Program-made: the position numbers and the translations under genes
The notes under the pieces: model-generated
The model's input: the letters and a program-made list of their open reading frames with translations, nothing else
Database searches by the model: none
Told to the model about the DNA's origin: nothing
Shown: positions 1 to 11,328 of the stretch, piece after piece
Numbering within the stretch: position 1 is the stretch's first letter
How the letters are laid out: every line of letters begins with the position of its first letter
Source of the DNA: Mangrovimicrobium sp033283385
GTDB lineage: Bacteria > Pseudomonadota > Gammaproteobacteria > Pseudomonadales > Halieaceae
DNA: 64,000 bases
NCBI GenBank assembly: GCA_033283385.1
Contig: JAWMQQ010000006.1
Span: forward strand, 13,781 to 77,780
Direction: 5' to 3'

Positions 1-1
1 G

Positions 2-877
2 GCCGTGGACAACCTGGTGTCGGCGCGGGTCGTCACCGCTGACGGCAAGCTGCGCACAGTGGATGCCGGGAGTGAACCGGAGCTGTTCTGGGCACTGCGC
101 GGCGGCGGCGGAAATTTTGGCGTCGTCAGCAATTTCGAGTACCAGTTGCATCCCTTCGATCGCAATGTGCTCTCCGGCCCCATTACCTGGCCCATCGAGC
201 AGGCCCCGGAGGTGCTCCGGTTCTATGCCGACTGGTACCGGGGCCTGTCCGACGACTGTTATGTCGGGCCGACCATGGCGACCGCGGCGGACGGCAGTTC
301 CTTCATCCTGATGGAGGTGGTCTACGCCGGCGATCCCGCCCAGGGCGAGAAGGAACTGGCCCCGCTGCGCAAGCTGGGCAAGCCCATGGAGGATGCCATC
401 AAGGTCCAGGATTACCGCATGATGCAGACTTGGGAGGACGGGACCTTCCACCACGGGATCCGCTCCTACGCCAAGAACGGCATGGTCCGGGAGATCACAC
501 CAGACCTGGTGGACGCCATGCTCGAATCCTTCGTGCCCGACCCGCGGCTGGCATTCTTTACCCATACCGCCGGCGGTGCGGTCAAGCGCGTGGGCGAGCT
601 GGAAACTGCCTTCCCTCACCGCAACGCGGAGACCATGCTGATCGTCGCCGGCGCGTGGACCGATCCGGAACAGGATTCAGAGGCGATGGCCACCTGTCGT
701 GAGTGGTTCGCCCGGCTGGCACCGTTCACCGGTGGCTATTACGACAACATCGAGTTCGAGGGGACCAGTGTCGCCGGCAACTACGGGCCCGCATGGCCGC
801 GCCTCACCCGGGTGAAGGCCCAGTACGACCCCGGCAACCTGTTCCGGCTGAACAGCAATATCACCCCGGCGGCCTGA
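2..877 (+). CDS. FAD-binding oxidoreductase with BBE domain, C-terminal part
   Basis: The gene is cut by the left window edge; 291 codons remain. The visible part begins in the FAD-binding (PCMH-type) fold, with the glycine-rich stretch ALRGGGGNFGVV. It ends in the berberine-bridge (BBE) motif, where YGPAWPRL is followed by KAQYDPGNLFRLN and NITP. In this family FAD is usually covalently bound and the enzyme oxidises alcohols, sugars or secondary metabolites. The substrate cannot be read from this fragment, and the FAD-linking histidine would lie outside the window. The 194 bp to the next gene show no clear terminator. Confidence 0.85.
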   Translation, partial: AVDNLVSARVVTADGKLRTVDAGSEPELFWALRGGGGNFGVVSNFEYQLHPFDRNVLSGPITWPIEQAPEVLRFYADWYRGLSDDCYVGPTMATAADGSSFILMEVVYAGDPAQGEKELAPLRKLGKPMEDAIKVQDYRMMQTWEDGTFHHGIRSYAKNGMVREITPDLVDAMLESFVPDPRLAFFTHTAGGAVKRVGELETAFPHRNAETMLIVAGAWTDPEQDSEAMATCREWFARLAPFTGGYYDNIEFEGTSVAGNYGPAWPRLTRVKAQYDPGNLFRLNSNITPAA

Positions 878-1071
878 CGCAAGGTCGGGCCGCCGCCCAT
901 CACAAAAGCTTCACCGAACTGCAACCGCGGTTGCGCGGCGCTGTAATACGCATCCCCTAGCTTTGTTCGTGCACCGACACCCATAGAACCGGCAGGCCGG
1001 AACTCCAGTCCGCAGCCTGCTGGCGTTGCTGCAACCCACACTATGTCACCTCACGGAAGGAGTCATTTCCA

Positions 1072-2604
1072 ATGCCAAAATTTACCCGTGGCCTTCTCGC
1101 GACCGGTATCCTCATCGCCAATGCCCAACTGGCCGTCGCCGATAACGCGCGCCAGCAGGGCGAACTGTTCTTCTACCCGCTGACCCAGTCAGCTGCGGTT
1201 GCCACCATTCCCGGCGACAGCAACAAGAAATCGCACTTCAACGAAGTAAACCATCCCTGGCAGACCCCTCCCGGTGTTGCCCAGGAAAACCTGACCAGCA
1301 TGAGCGAAATCGAAGGCGACATTAACCAGTCCGTGGTGCGCGTCCCCGGCCTGGGCACCGGCGCTTCGATGTGGGACATGGTGTCTTTCGACCCGACCGG
1401 CCAGTACATCTTCATCCCCCACGAAACCTCCATGGGCGCTGGCGTCAGCCGCTACGACACCCTCACCGATACCGCCGTTGTGCTGTTCTCCGGTGACGGC
1501 ATGGGCGCCACCGGCGAGTGGGGCGAAGAGGGCGCACCGACCGACTTCGGCGCCTTCGACCCGTCCACCTTCACGCCCAACAACACCCTGCTGCTGGCCG
1601 AGGAATGGGCTGGCCAGGGCCGCGTGATCGAGGTGCTGAACCCGATCTCCGCCAGCGAGAACGGCGCGCAGATCCGCGAGCTGACCGGCATTCCCAACGT
1701 CTCCCACGAAGGCCTGCGCTTCAGCCTCGACGGCAAGGCCCTGTACTTCGTCGACGAGAACAATTCCGGCTCCCTGTACAAGATCGTGTTCAACGATCCG
1801 GCCGATTACTCCAAGGGCGGTACCTCCTACGTCCTGGCTGTAGACGACTTCGTCGCCAGCGGCGGCGACCCGGCGGCCAACTGGGATTCCGGTGCCAACG
1901 AGAACATCCGTACCGGCGCGGCCACCTGGGTGGAAATGACCGGCACCACCATCGACCCCTACAAGAACGGCATCAGCTCCGACTGCAGCAACCCGGCCAC
2001 TTTCGGCGGCCGCTGCGCTGCGGATGAACTGGCTGGCACTCCCTTCGGCCGTCCGGAGGACATGGAAGTATCCACCACCGGTTCCGGCGATCCGGTCATC
2101 TACTTCGCCGCGACCTCCGAGCAATCGGTGTACAGCGTGATCGAGGAAGGCAACGGCAAGGCCTGGGTCCAGGTGCTGGTCAGCGACGCACACACGCCGA
2201 AGAACCTCGGCTTCCCGGCCACCACCGCCGTGTTGAACTCCCCGGACAACCTGGCCCAGGACGCCTACGGCAATATCTTCGTGGTGGAAGACCAGCCCAA
2301 CGGCGGTGACCGCGGCGGCGATATCTGGTTCGTCCGCGACACCAACCGCGACGGCGTCGCCGAGTCGCTGGACCACTTCCTCAGCCACGTCGTCGACGGC
2401 GCCGAGGCCACCGGCATGATCTTCAACCCGGCCAACCCGGACGAGTTCGTGGTGAACATCCAGCACCCGGACAGCACCGACCTGGCCGAGTTTCCGGCCG
2501 GCCAAGGCGACGCGCTGTGGAAGTTCGACATCTCCGGCGCCAGTGAACCGCGCGAGTGGGAGCGCCACAGCAACCGCAACCACGACAAGAACAAGAGTCA
2601 CTAA
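1072..2604 (+). CDS. DUF839 / PhoX-like secreted protein
   Basis: A 510-residue protein with an N-terminal signal peptide (hydrophobic LLATGILIANAQLAVA). It contains typical PhoX/DUF839 beta-propeller stretches: WDMVSFDPTGQYIFIPHE near residue 100, then LLLAEEW, FSLDGKALYFVDE, PFGRPEDMEV and SPDNLAQDAYGNIFVVEDQ. PhoX proteins are Ca/Fe-dependent phosphatases exported to the periplasm, but many DUF839 members have no tested activity, so phosphatase function is inference. The start is preceded by the ribosome-binding site GGAAGGAG. A strong terminator follows 50 bp downstream, so the gene is probably monocistronic. The C-terminus is rich in Asn, His and Lys. Confidence 0.8.
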   Translation: MPKFTRGLLATGILIANAQLAVADNARQQGELFFYPLTQSAAVATIPGDSNKKSHFNEVNHPWQTPPGVAQENLTSMSEIEGDINQSVVRVPGLGTGASMWDMVSFDPTGQYIFIPHETSMGAGVSRYDTLTDTAVVLFSGDGMGATGEWGEEGAPTDFGAFDPSTFTPNNTLLLAEEWAGQGRVIEVLNPISASENGAQIRELTGIPNVSHEGLRFSLDGKALYFVDENNSGSLYKIVFNDPADYSKGGTSYVLAVDDFVASGGDPAANWDSGANENIRTGAATWVEMTGTTIDPYKNGISSDCSNPATFGGRCAADELAGTPFGRPEDMEVSTTGSGDPVIYFAATSEQSVYSVIEEGNGKAWVQVLVSDAHTPKNLGFPATTAVLNSPDNLAQDAYGNIFVVEDQPNGGDRGGDIWFVRDTNRDGVAESLDHFLSHVVDGAEATGMIFNPANPDEFVVNIQHPDSTDLAEFPAGQGDALWKFDISGASEPREWERHSNRNHDKNKSH

Positions 2605-2656
2605 TTGGGGATATTCCCCGTACAGGCACAGCTGCGCGAGCAGCGCAGTTGATCCC

Positions 2657-2688
2657 GGCGCCCGTCCCCAAAGGACGGGCGCCTTTTT
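2657..2688 (+). terminator. Rho-independent terminator after the PhoX-like gene
   Basis: A perfect 11-bp stem (GGCGCCCGTCC / GGACGGGCGCC) encloses the loop CCAAA and is followed by TTTTT. It lies between the PhoX-like gene and the di-haem protein gene and separates their transcription. Confidence 0.93.
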
Positions 2689-2707
2689 CAGTTTGAAAGT
2701 GGCATCC

Positions 2708-4426
2708 ATGAAATACACGAATTTACCGAGCGCCGGCTCACTGCAGGCCTGCGTCGCGCTGTTGCTGGCCATGCTGGCCCCGTTCGCGGTCCCTGCCGAA
2801 ACGGCCCCCGAAACACCCTGGTACGAGCAGAACCTGGCGCTGCTGAAGTCCAGCGATGGCGTGCGGCCGCCCGCCGTACCGGTGCACCCGGTGACGGCGA
2901 GCTACAACCGCGAGGCGATCATCCCGCCCATGTGTTACACGCGGACCGAGGGGCAGTACAACCCCTGCTACGTCTGCCACCAGAACGCGAAGCCGGGCCG
3001 CGAGAACACCATGAACGACGGCGGCCTGCAGGTGGCCTACAGTTTCAGCGACCTCGGCATGAGCAATCACTGGAAGAACCTGTTCGAGGATCACACCGCC
3101 CGCGTGGCGCAGATCTCCGATGCCGGGATTCGCCAGTGGATCGACACGGACAACTACACGGAGCTGGCGCCGCGCCTGCGCAAGGCCGGCTTCAAGGGCT
3201 GGATTCCGGACCTCGCGAACCTGCCCGAGGCCGCGGCCGCCTTCGACGAGCAGGGCTTTGCCCGCGACGGCAGCGGCTGGGTCGCCTTCAATTACAAGCC
3301 GTTCCCAAGCACCTTCTGGCCCACCAACGGCTCCACGGACGACGTGATGATCCGGCTCGACCCGGACTACCGCAGCGACAGCCAGGGTCGGTATTCCCGC
3401 GATGTCTACCTGGCCAACCTGGCGGTGGTCGAGGCCAACCTGAAGGAACTGAAACAGATTTCCAGCTTTCCCATCGACGAGCGCAAGCTGGGCCGCGACC
3501 TGGACGGCGACGGGCAACTGGGCATCGCCAGCCAGCTGACGCAACTCGATCACTACGTGGGCAAGGCCGGGGACCACTACCTGCAGCCCGGCACCTACCC
3601 GCAGGGCACCGAGTTCCTGCACACCGTGCGCTACGTCGGCGTCGACGACGACGGCGGCATCGGGCCGTCACGGCGCATGAAGGAAGTGCGCTACCTGAAA
3701 AAGCAGGTCGCCTACCCGCTGGTCGCGCTGCGCGAGTACTACCGCGAGGAGGGCTACGAGAAGGACGCCGGCTACCTGCCCGGTTACACGCGCATCGGCG
3801 ACTGGGGGCTGGACAATGGCATGGGCTGGTCGGTCAGCGGATTCATCGAGGACCGCCACGGCCGCTTGCGCGCCTACACCTATGAGGAAAACCTTTCCTG
3901 CATGGGCTGCCACAACTCGGTGGGCTCGACCATCGACAAGACCTTCGCCTTCCCGCGCAAGCCCGACGGCGCCGCCGGCTACGGTTATATCGACCTGCAC
4001 AAGCTGCGCGACGCGCCCAATCGCGGCGAGCGGGCCGGCGAGTACCTCACCTACCTGCAGCGGGTAGGCGGCGGCGGGGAGTTCCGCAGCAATCCCGAGA
4101 TGCAGCAAAAGTGGTTCAACCACGACGGCTCGCTGAAAAGCGCGGAGCTGGCCGCCGTGGCCAGCATCTACGAGATCATTGCGCCCTCACCGCAGCGGGC
4201 GCTGGAGCTGAACAAGGCCTACCGGGTGATCGTCGAGGACCAGGATTACATCTTCGGCAAGGACGCCACGGTACAGCCGCCGCACAATGTCTATCGCGAG
4301 GTCGACAACCGCACGGCGCCGACGCTGCCGGCGGACAAGATGTACGACTGGGATATCCGGCTGGATTGGGGCGGCGACCCGGGAGCGGCAACACTGGCCC
4401 GCCGGGATCGGGCGACCCCGCGCTGA
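2708..4426 (+). CDS. Secreted di-haem (two CxxCH) cytochrome c-type protein
   Basis: A 572-residue protein starting at an ATG 20 bp after the upstream terminator; an in-frame extension into the previous gene is possible but unlikely. A signal peptide is visible (ACVALLLAMLAPFAVPAETA). Two c-type haem motifs are present: CYVCH near residue 89 and CMGCH near residue 399. There is also a DLDGDGQLGIA stretch resembling a calcium-binding loop. I do not recognise a named family. The product is expected in the periplasm or outer membrane as an electron carrier or peroxidase-like protein; this is inference. The 3' end is convergent with the DUF347 gene, with only 33 bp between them. Confidence 0.75.
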   Translation: MKYTNLPSAGSLQACVALLLAMLAPFAVPAETAPETPWYEQNLALLKSSDGVRPPAVPVHPVTASYNREAIIPPMCYTRTEGQYNPCYVCHQNAKPGRENTMNDGGLQVAYSFSDLGMSNHWKNLFEDHTARVAQISDAGIRQWIDTDNYTELAPRLRKAGFKGWIPDLANLPEAAAAFDEQGFARDGSGWVAFNYKPFPSTFWPTNGSTDDVMIRLDPDYRSDSQGRYSRDVYLANLAVVEANLKELKQISSFPIDERKLGRDLDGDGQLGIASQLTQLDHYVGKAGDHYLQPGTYPQGTEFLHTVRYVGVDDDGGIGPSRRMKEVRYLKKQVAYPLVALREYYREEGYEKDAGYLPGYTRIGDWGLDNGMGWSVSGFIEDRHGRLRAYTYEENLSCMGCHNSVGSTIDKTFAFPRKPDGAAGYGYIDLHKLRDAPNRGERAGEYLTYLQRVGGGGEFRSNPEMQQKWFNHDGSLKSAELAAVASIYEIIAPSPQRALELNKAYRVIVEDQDYIFGKDATVQPPHNVYREVDNRTAPTLPADKMYDWDIRLDWGGDPGAATLARRDRATPR

Positions 4427-4459
4427 CTCCTGGCTGGCGGCCGTCTGCGGCTCGCGGGG

Positions 4460-5236
4460 TCAGTCCAGCTCCGCGATCGGCCGCCCGGCTTTCTCCAGCC
4501 GGGCCTCGCGCAACACCGCCAGCAACAGGATGGTGGCGAAGATTGCCGACGCCCCGAGGGTGCCCAGCGCGATACCGCCCTGTTCCTGCGATTTGGTCAG
4601 CCAGTCGCCGAAGGTGGCGCCGAAGGGGCGGGTGAGCACGAAGGCGAGCCAGAACAGCAAGGTGGCGTAGCGCCTGGTCAGCAGGTGCACCGCGGCGATG
4701 GCGGCCAATGTGGTCGAGATCACCAGCGCGCCGCTGGCGAAGCCCAGCCCGAGGTCATCGGCGAGGTAGTCGCCCGCCGCGGTGCCCAGCGTATTGGCGA
4801 CCAGGAAGGCGAGCCAGTACCAGGTCTCCACGCGGGCGCTGTGCACCCGCTCGACATTGATCGAGCGCTCCGCGGAGTACCAGAACACCAGGATCACAGC
4901 CAGTATCGACACCAGCATCAGCGAGCCCATCGCGTAGCCCAGGCCCATCACGCGGTCGATGTAGTCCGAGATGGCGGTGCCGGCGATCGCCGAGGCGGTG
5001 AAGGTGAGCCAGTAGGTCACCGGCTCGTAGCGCTGCTGGTAGAGCTTGACCAGCAGCAGCGCGAGGAAGATCGAGAGGAACATCACGATGGTGGCGCCGT
5101 AGCCGAGGTCGTAGGTCATGGAAAACATGTCGGCCGCGGTCTCGCCCAGGGTGGTGGAGGCGATCTTGATCACCCAGTAGAGCAGTATGATCTGCGGCAC
5201 GCGGCTGGTCAGCGGCGCGGAAGACGTCGTGGTCAT
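4460..5236 (-). CDS. COG4705 / DUF347-repeat membrane protein
   Basis: A 258-residue integral membrane protein with about eight hydrophobic segments. It shows the internally repeated pattern typical of DUF347 proteins: KIASTTLGETAADMFS near the N-terminus, then TASAIAGTAISDYIDR, VANTLGTAAGDYLADD and LTRPFGATFGDWLTKS. Each repeat carries a T-x-G/A-D core within membrane helices, which suggests a transport or ion-binding pore. The family's function is not established to my knowledge. It is followed on the same strand by nothing close, and lies 42 bp downstream of the PAP2 gene's stop codon. Confidence 0.8.
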   Translation of the reverse strand: MTTTSSAPLTSRVPQIILLYWVIKIASTTLGETAADMFSMTYDLGYGATIVMFLSIFLALLLVKLYQQRYEPVTYWLTFTASAIAGTAISDYIDRVMGLGYAMGSLMLVSILAVILVFWYSAERSINVERVHSARVETWYWLAFLVANTLGTAAGDYLADDLGLGFASGALVISTTLAAIAAVHLLTRRYATLLFWLAFVLTRPFGATFGDWLTKSQEQGGIALGTLGASAIFATILLLAVLREARLEKAGRPIAELD

Positions 5237-5278
5237 CGGGTGCTCCTCGATGGTATTGCTGCAGGTGTTGCGCGGCCG

Positions 5279-6069
5279 CTAGCGGCCCCCCGGGCCGGGT
5301 TGGACCGCGAAGGCGGCGTCATTCTCCGCGGGAATTGCATCGACGGCGTTGCGCGCCGGTCGCATCGCCACCGCCAGCACGCCGGTGGCCAGCCAGCACA
5401 GCGCGATGGTCATCAGGTCGTGGGAGAGAAAATGCGCGCCGCGCAGCTGTTGCGCAATACCGAAGCCAAGCCCGAGCAGGCTGCCGGGCAGCAGTGCCAG
5501 CCAGAAGCCCCGGCTGCGCCAGGGGTAGAGGAAAGCCAGGCACAACCAGGCGTAACCGGCGGAGGCGTGCCCGGCGGGGAAGCACTCGGCGCGAGGCAGG
5601 CCGGGCTCGAACAGCTGCCAGAATTCCACCCAGCGCCCGCTGCCGCCGAAACCCTCCAGGCTGTGCGGGCAGGGCAGGGTGGTGAAGCGCTTGAAGATGC
5701 TGACTGCGCCGATGGCGAGGAGCGCGGCGAGCAGGGTGTACAGGAGTTGCCTGCGCCGGCTCGCCAGTCGCCGCACGAAGAAGCTTGCCAGGTAGGTCGC
5801 CAGGAGCAGGGTGTACAGGCACGCCACCAGTGTGCGCCCGCCTTCGTGCATGACATTGCGCAGCAGCCAGGCGTTGCGCCAGGCGAAGCCGCCGTGGCCG
5901 CCCTGCAGCAGGTAGAGCTGCCGCTCCAGCCACAGGTCCAGACCTGACTCGTGGGCGAGGATGCTCGCCAGCGCGAAGCCGGCGGCGATCAGGATGACCC
6001 CGGCGAGGGGGGGAGAAGCGCGCGGCGGTCCAGCCGGCCCGCTGCGCGCCGACGGGTTGTCGCCAGTGC

Positions 6070-6073
<4 letters not shown>
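5279..6073 (-). CDS. PAP2-family membrane phosphatase
   Basis: A PAP2/lipid phosphatase-like protein of about 264 residues with around six membrane segments. The signature is visible as KRFTTLPCPH (motif 1), FPAGHASAGYAWL (motif 2, PxGHxS-like) and RGAHFLSHDLMT (motif 3, with the nucleophile histidine and the aspartate). Likely substrates are undecaprenyl pyrophosphate or other lipid phosphates, but this is not resolved. No ATG, GTG or TTG codon lies between the end of acs and the first membrane helix. The first candidate is a CTG overlapping the acs stop (CTGA). The only upstream ATG is about 150 bp inside acs, and starting at the next internal ATG would delete the first helix. The start is therefore uncertain. 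Confidence 0.7.
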
Positions 6074-8001
<1,928 letters not shown>

Positions 8002-8114
8002 GGCGCATGCTCCGTATCTTTTTTATCGGAGTGTCGATCATACGGCGCGCAGCCGTCGATTCAAGCCGACCAAGGTCGAAATGTGGTCGCCCGCCCGCGG
8101 CGGGCGCACGGGCA

Positions 8115-8999
8115 TCAGCCGTCGGCCAGCATGCCCCAGTCGGAAACCGGGTTGAGCGACAGCCGCACATTGTCGATCAGGCGTGTGGCGCCGAGGCGCG
8201 CGGCGGCGAGGATGGCGATTTCCTCGGTGGATTCGGTGACCGCGCGCAGTGTGCGGGCGTCCCGAATGGCGAAGTAATCCGGCTCGAAGCCCGCCTGCAG
8301 CAGTTTCATGCGCGCGTGGGACTCCAGTTGCAGGAAGTTATCGAAGCCGCAGGCGATGGCTTCGCGGCAGTTGAGCAGTGTCTCGTGCAGCAGCGGGGCG
8401 ATGCTGCGCTGGCTTGCGGTGAGGTAGCCATTGCGGGAACTCTTGGCCAGGCCGTCCGCGTCGCGGGTGGTGGCCACGCCGACGATCTGCACTGGCATGC
8501 AGAGATCCTTGACCATCTTGCGCACGATCGACAACTGCTGGAAATCTTTCTCGCCGAACACGGCAACGTCTGGTCGCACGATGTTGAGCAGCTTGTTGAC
8601 GACGGTGGTGACGCCGTCGAAATGGCCCGGGCGGCTGGCGCCGCAGAGGGTGTCGCCGAGGTCCGGCACACTGACCACGGTCTGCGCTTTCATGCCCTCC
8701 GGGTAGACCTCCTCGACACCCGGCGCATACAGCAACTGCACGCCTTCGCTGAACAGCTTTTCCTTGTCAGCGGCGAGAGTGCGAGGGTACTTGTCGAGGT
8801 CTTCGTTGGGACCGAACTGCAGGGGATTGACGAAGATGGAGACCACCACCACGTCGCAGATCGCGCGGGCGCGCTTGACGAGATTGAGGTGCCCTTCGTG
8901 CAGGTTCCCCATGGTGGGAACAAAGCCGATAGTCTGCCCTTCGCTGCGAGCGCGTTGGAGGGCTGCCTGGAGTTGCGCGTTGGTCGTGCAAGTTCGCAT
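8115..8999 (-). CDS. panC: Pantothenate synthetase
   Basis: A 294-residue ligase that joins pantoate and beta-alanine using ATP in vitamin B5/CoA synthesis. The HIGH-like motif MGNLHEGHL is near residue 30, IFVNPLQFGPNEDLDKYPR near 65, GEKDFQQL near 148 and the KMSKS-equivalent KSSRNGYL near 180. The chosen ATG is preceded by GAAGAGG at suitable spacing; a longer in-frame extension to 9107 lacks family similarity. It lies downstream of panB on the same strand but is separated from it by 289 bp, so it may have its own promoter. Confidence 0.96.
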   Translation of the reverse strand: MRTCTTNAQLQAALQRARSEGQTIGFVPTMGNLHEGHLNLVKRARAICDVVVVSIFVNPLQFGPNEDLDKYPRTLAADKEKLFSEGVQLLYAPGVEEVYPEGMKAQTVVSVPDLGDTLCGASRPGHFDGVTTVVNKLLNIVRPDVAVFGEKDFQQLSIVRKMVKDLCMPVQIVGVATTRDADGLAKSSRNGYLTASQRSIAPLLHETLLNCREAIACGFDNFLQLESHARMKLLQAGFEPDYFAIRDARTLRAVTESTEEIAILAAARLGATRLIDNVRLSLNPVSDWGMLADG

Positions 9000-9288
9000 A
9001 TCTACCTCTTCCCTGCGGAATGGAGTGGCGACGCTAAACCCGTGGTCACGGTCTGTCAGATCCCAGCCCAAAACGGTGCTTTCGGCGGGAGGGGAAGTAT
9101 GCACCATGCCCCGGTAACGGGCAATGGCATTTTATGAAGAATTCACATTGTTTGTTACCGAAAGAAGCGGCGGCTGTAACATAAACGGACTAGATCCGGC
9201 GGTTATGCGGTGTGGCGAGGCGACTGTTACCGTTTTTTTTGCACCACAATAGTGCGTCCCGGGCAGGATGCCGCCGCCCCGGATTGGC

Positions 9289-10080
9289 TCACTGGTAACT
9301 GTGTTCTTCGCGCGGGTAGTCGCCGGACTTGACCGCCTCGACAAAGGCGCGGATACCGGCCTGGATGGATTCCTGGCCGGACATGAAGTTGTGCACAAAG
9401 CGCGGCGTGTGCGGTGACAGGCCCAGCAGGTCGTGCAGTACCAGCACCTGGCCGTCGGTGTCCGGGCCGGCGCCGATGCCGATCACCGGGATATCGAGCT
9501 TGGAGCTGATGTCCGCCGCCAGCTCCATGGGAATACACTCCAGCACCAGCAGGCTGGCGCCCGCGTCCTGGATCTCCACCGCGTCGGCGAGGATGGATTT
9601 CGCGCCCTTGGGCGTGCGGCCCTGCACCCGGTAGCCGCCGAACACGTTGACCGACTGCGGCGTCAGGCCGAGGTGGGCGCACACCGGCACGCCGCGCTCC
9701 ACCAGCATGCTGATGCTGTCGGACAGCCAGACGCCGCCCTCCATCTTCACCATCTGCGCGCCGGCCTGCATCAGGCGGGTGGCATTGGCCATGGTCTGCT
9801 CGGCGGTGGTGTAGGCCATGAAGGGCAGGTCGGCGATCACCAGCGAATCCACCGCCGCCCGGCACACGCATTCGGTGTGGTAGGCCATGTGGTCCATGGT
9901 GACGGGGATTGTGCTGTCGTGGCCCTGGATGACATTGCCCAGCGAGTCGCCCACCAGGATCAGCTCGGCGCCGGCCTCGCCGATCAGCCGCGCGAAGGTG
10001 GCATCGTAGCCCGTGATGCAGACGAATTTCTCTTTCGAGGCCTTCATCTTTTTCAGGGTGCTGATGGTCACTTTAGCCAT
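9289..10080 (-). CDS. panB: 3-methyl-2-oxobutanoate hydroxymethyltransferase
   Basis: A 263-residue ketopantoate hydroxymethyltransferase, the first committed enzyme of pantothenate synthesis, transferring a hydroxymethyl group from methylene-tetrahydrofolate. Characteristic stretches are ITGYDATFARL, ILVGDSLGNVIQGHDST (Mg-binding Asp), VKMEGG and VLECIPMELA. Its folate requirement links it to folK just upstream. It follows the deoxynucleoside kinase gene by 18 bp on the same strand and probably shares its transcript, as in the pcnB-folK-(dNK)-panB-panC order of related bacteria. Confidence 0.96.
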   Translation of the reverse strand: MAKVTISTLKKMKASKEKFVCITGYDATFARLIGEAGAELILVGDSLGNVIQGHDSTIPVTMDHMAYHTECVCRAAVDSLVIADLPFMAYTTAEQTMANATRLMQAGAQMVKMEGGVWLSDSISMLVERGVPVCAHLGLTPQSVNVFGGYRVQGRTPKGAKSILADAVEIQDAGASLLVLECIPMELAADISSKLDIPVIGIGAGPDTDGQVLVLHDLLGLSPHTPRFVHNFMSGQESIQAGIRAFVEAVKSGDYPREEHSYQ

Positions 10081-10098
10081 GCGGGAGGCCCTGCTGCG

Positions 10099-10761
10099 CT
10101 AACCGAAAAATGTCGGATTGAAATAGTGGCGACCGCTGCGGATGTCCAGCAAGTAGTCGACCAGGTGGTTGTAGTCCCTGTCGCCACTGGCCAGGTCGAT
10201 CTGGCTGGCGTTCACGATGAGCAGGGGAGCGCCATCGTAATACAGAAAAAACTCACTGTACACTTCGTTCAGGCGCTCGAGATAGTCGCGCTCGATGGCC
10301 TGTTCCGCGGCGATTCCGCGGGTTTCGATGCGCGATAACAGCACGTCGGTGGAGGCTTGCAGGTAGATCACCAGGTCCGGTCGCGGCGCGTCGATGGTCA
10401 GCTGCCGGTAGACTTTTTCGTAGAGCTGGTACTCCTCCCGGTCGAGGTTGATACGCGCGAACAGCGGGTCCTTCTCGATCAGGAAATCCGCCACCCGCAC
10501 CGGCTCGAAAATATCCGCCTGGCGCAGGTCCTGGATTTTTTGCGCCCGCTGGAACAGGAAGAACAGCTGGGTGGCCAGCGCCGCCTGCTGGCGATTGCGG
10601 TAGAAACGCTCGAGGAAGGGATTCTGCTCCGCCTCCTCCAGCAGGGTCTGGTAGTTGAAGCTGGCCGCGAGGCGCTTGGTCAGGGTGGTCTTGCCCACCC
10701 CGATGGGGCCTTCCACGGCGATGTACGACGGCGGGGTGCGCCCCTTCAGATCGGTATTAAT
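10099..10761 (-). CDS. Deoxynucleoside kinase family protein
   Basis: A dNK-type P-loop kinase of about 220 residues. Visible are the Walker A motif GPIGVGKTTL, a DRS/ERH-like region replaced by RVADFLIEKDPLFARINL, and the lid arginines in LLSRIETRGIAAEQAIERDYLERL. Relatives phosphorylate deoxyadenosine or deoxyguanosine; specificity here is unknown. There is no ATG start. A GTG at 10716 would begin inside the first beta-strand (SYIAVEGPIGVGK), so a more upstream non-ATG codon is more plausible: ATT at 10761, which has GGGAG about 10 bases upstream, or CTG at 10782. I give the ATT start with low certainty. Gene identity is much firmer than its 5' end. Confidence 0.8.
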   Translation of the reverse strand: MNTDLKGRTPPSYIAVEGPIGVGKTTLTKRLAASFNYQTLLEEAEQNPFLERFYRNRQQAALATQLFFLFQRAQKIQDLRQADIFEPVRVADFLIEKDPLFARINLDREEYQLYEKVYRQLTIDAPRPDLVIYLQASTDVLLSRIETRGIAAEQAIERDYLERLNEVYSEFFLYYDGAPLLIVNASQIDLASGDRDYNHLVDYLLDIRSGRHYFNPTFFG

Positions 10762-10800
10762 GGCCTTGTTCTCCCGCTTCAGGGCCTGTTCTTGTCCTGC

Positions 10801-11328
10801 CTACCGCCCGCCGGCACCGGCGTCGCCCTGTACTGCTGGCAGCAATTCGCCGGCGAGAAGCAGGTCGCCACGGGGGCAGGCGGCAACTAATTCAGCAAGT
10901 TCCTCGCCGCCGGGCAGCTGCAGGCCGGCCGGCGCCACGTCCGCCAGAGGGTACACCACGAAGGCGCGCTGTGACATACGCGGATGCGGTACCTGCAGCC
11001 GCGGCTCGTCGATGCACTGGTCGCCGTACAGCAGCAGGTCGAGGTCAAGGGTGCGCGCGGCCCAGCGCACGTGGCGCTCGCGGCCCTGCTCCAGTTCGAT
11101 GCGCTGCAGCGCGTCCAGCAGGGCCAGCGGCGACAGGCCAGTGCGCAGCCTGGCGACGGCATTGAGGTAATCCGGTTGCTCACCGGGGCCGACGGCGGCG
11201 CTGCGGTAAAGCCGCGACAGCGCGACGAGTTCGGTTTCGGGCAGGGCGGCGAGGGCCGCGGAGGCGGCCTGCAGTTGTTCCAGCGGATCCTGCAGATTGC
11301 TGCCCAGGGCGATATAGGCGTCGATCAC
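10801..11328 (-). CDS. folK: 2-amino-4-hydroxy-6-hydroxymethyldihydropteridine pyrophosphokinase
   Basis: A 175-residue HPPK of folate synthesis, transferring pyrophosphate from ATP to 6-hydroxymethyl-dihydropterin. The N-terminus reads DAYIALGSNLQDP, and the HPPK signature RTLDLDLLLYG is near residue 95, followed by HPRMSQRAFVVYPLADVAP. The start is a GTG whose last bases overlap the pcnB stop (GTGA), indicating translational coupling. It shares its reading frame with the downstream kinase after its TAG stop. Confidence 0.94.
   Translation of the reverse strand: MIDAYIALGSNLQDPLEQLQAASAALAALPETELVALSRLYRSAAVGPGEQPDYLNAVARLRTGLSPLALLDALQRIELEQGRERHVRWAARTLDLDLLLYGDQCIDEPRLQVPHPRMSQRAFVVYPLADVAPAGLQLPGGEELAELVAACPRGDLLLAGELLPAVQGDAGAGGR

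Noticed and set aside
9000..9288. Possible gene between panC and panB
   Set aside because: No frame has a ribosome-binding site and conserved-looking product. The region is AT-richer with a T8 run at 9233-9240 and is more likely a promoter or leader for panC.
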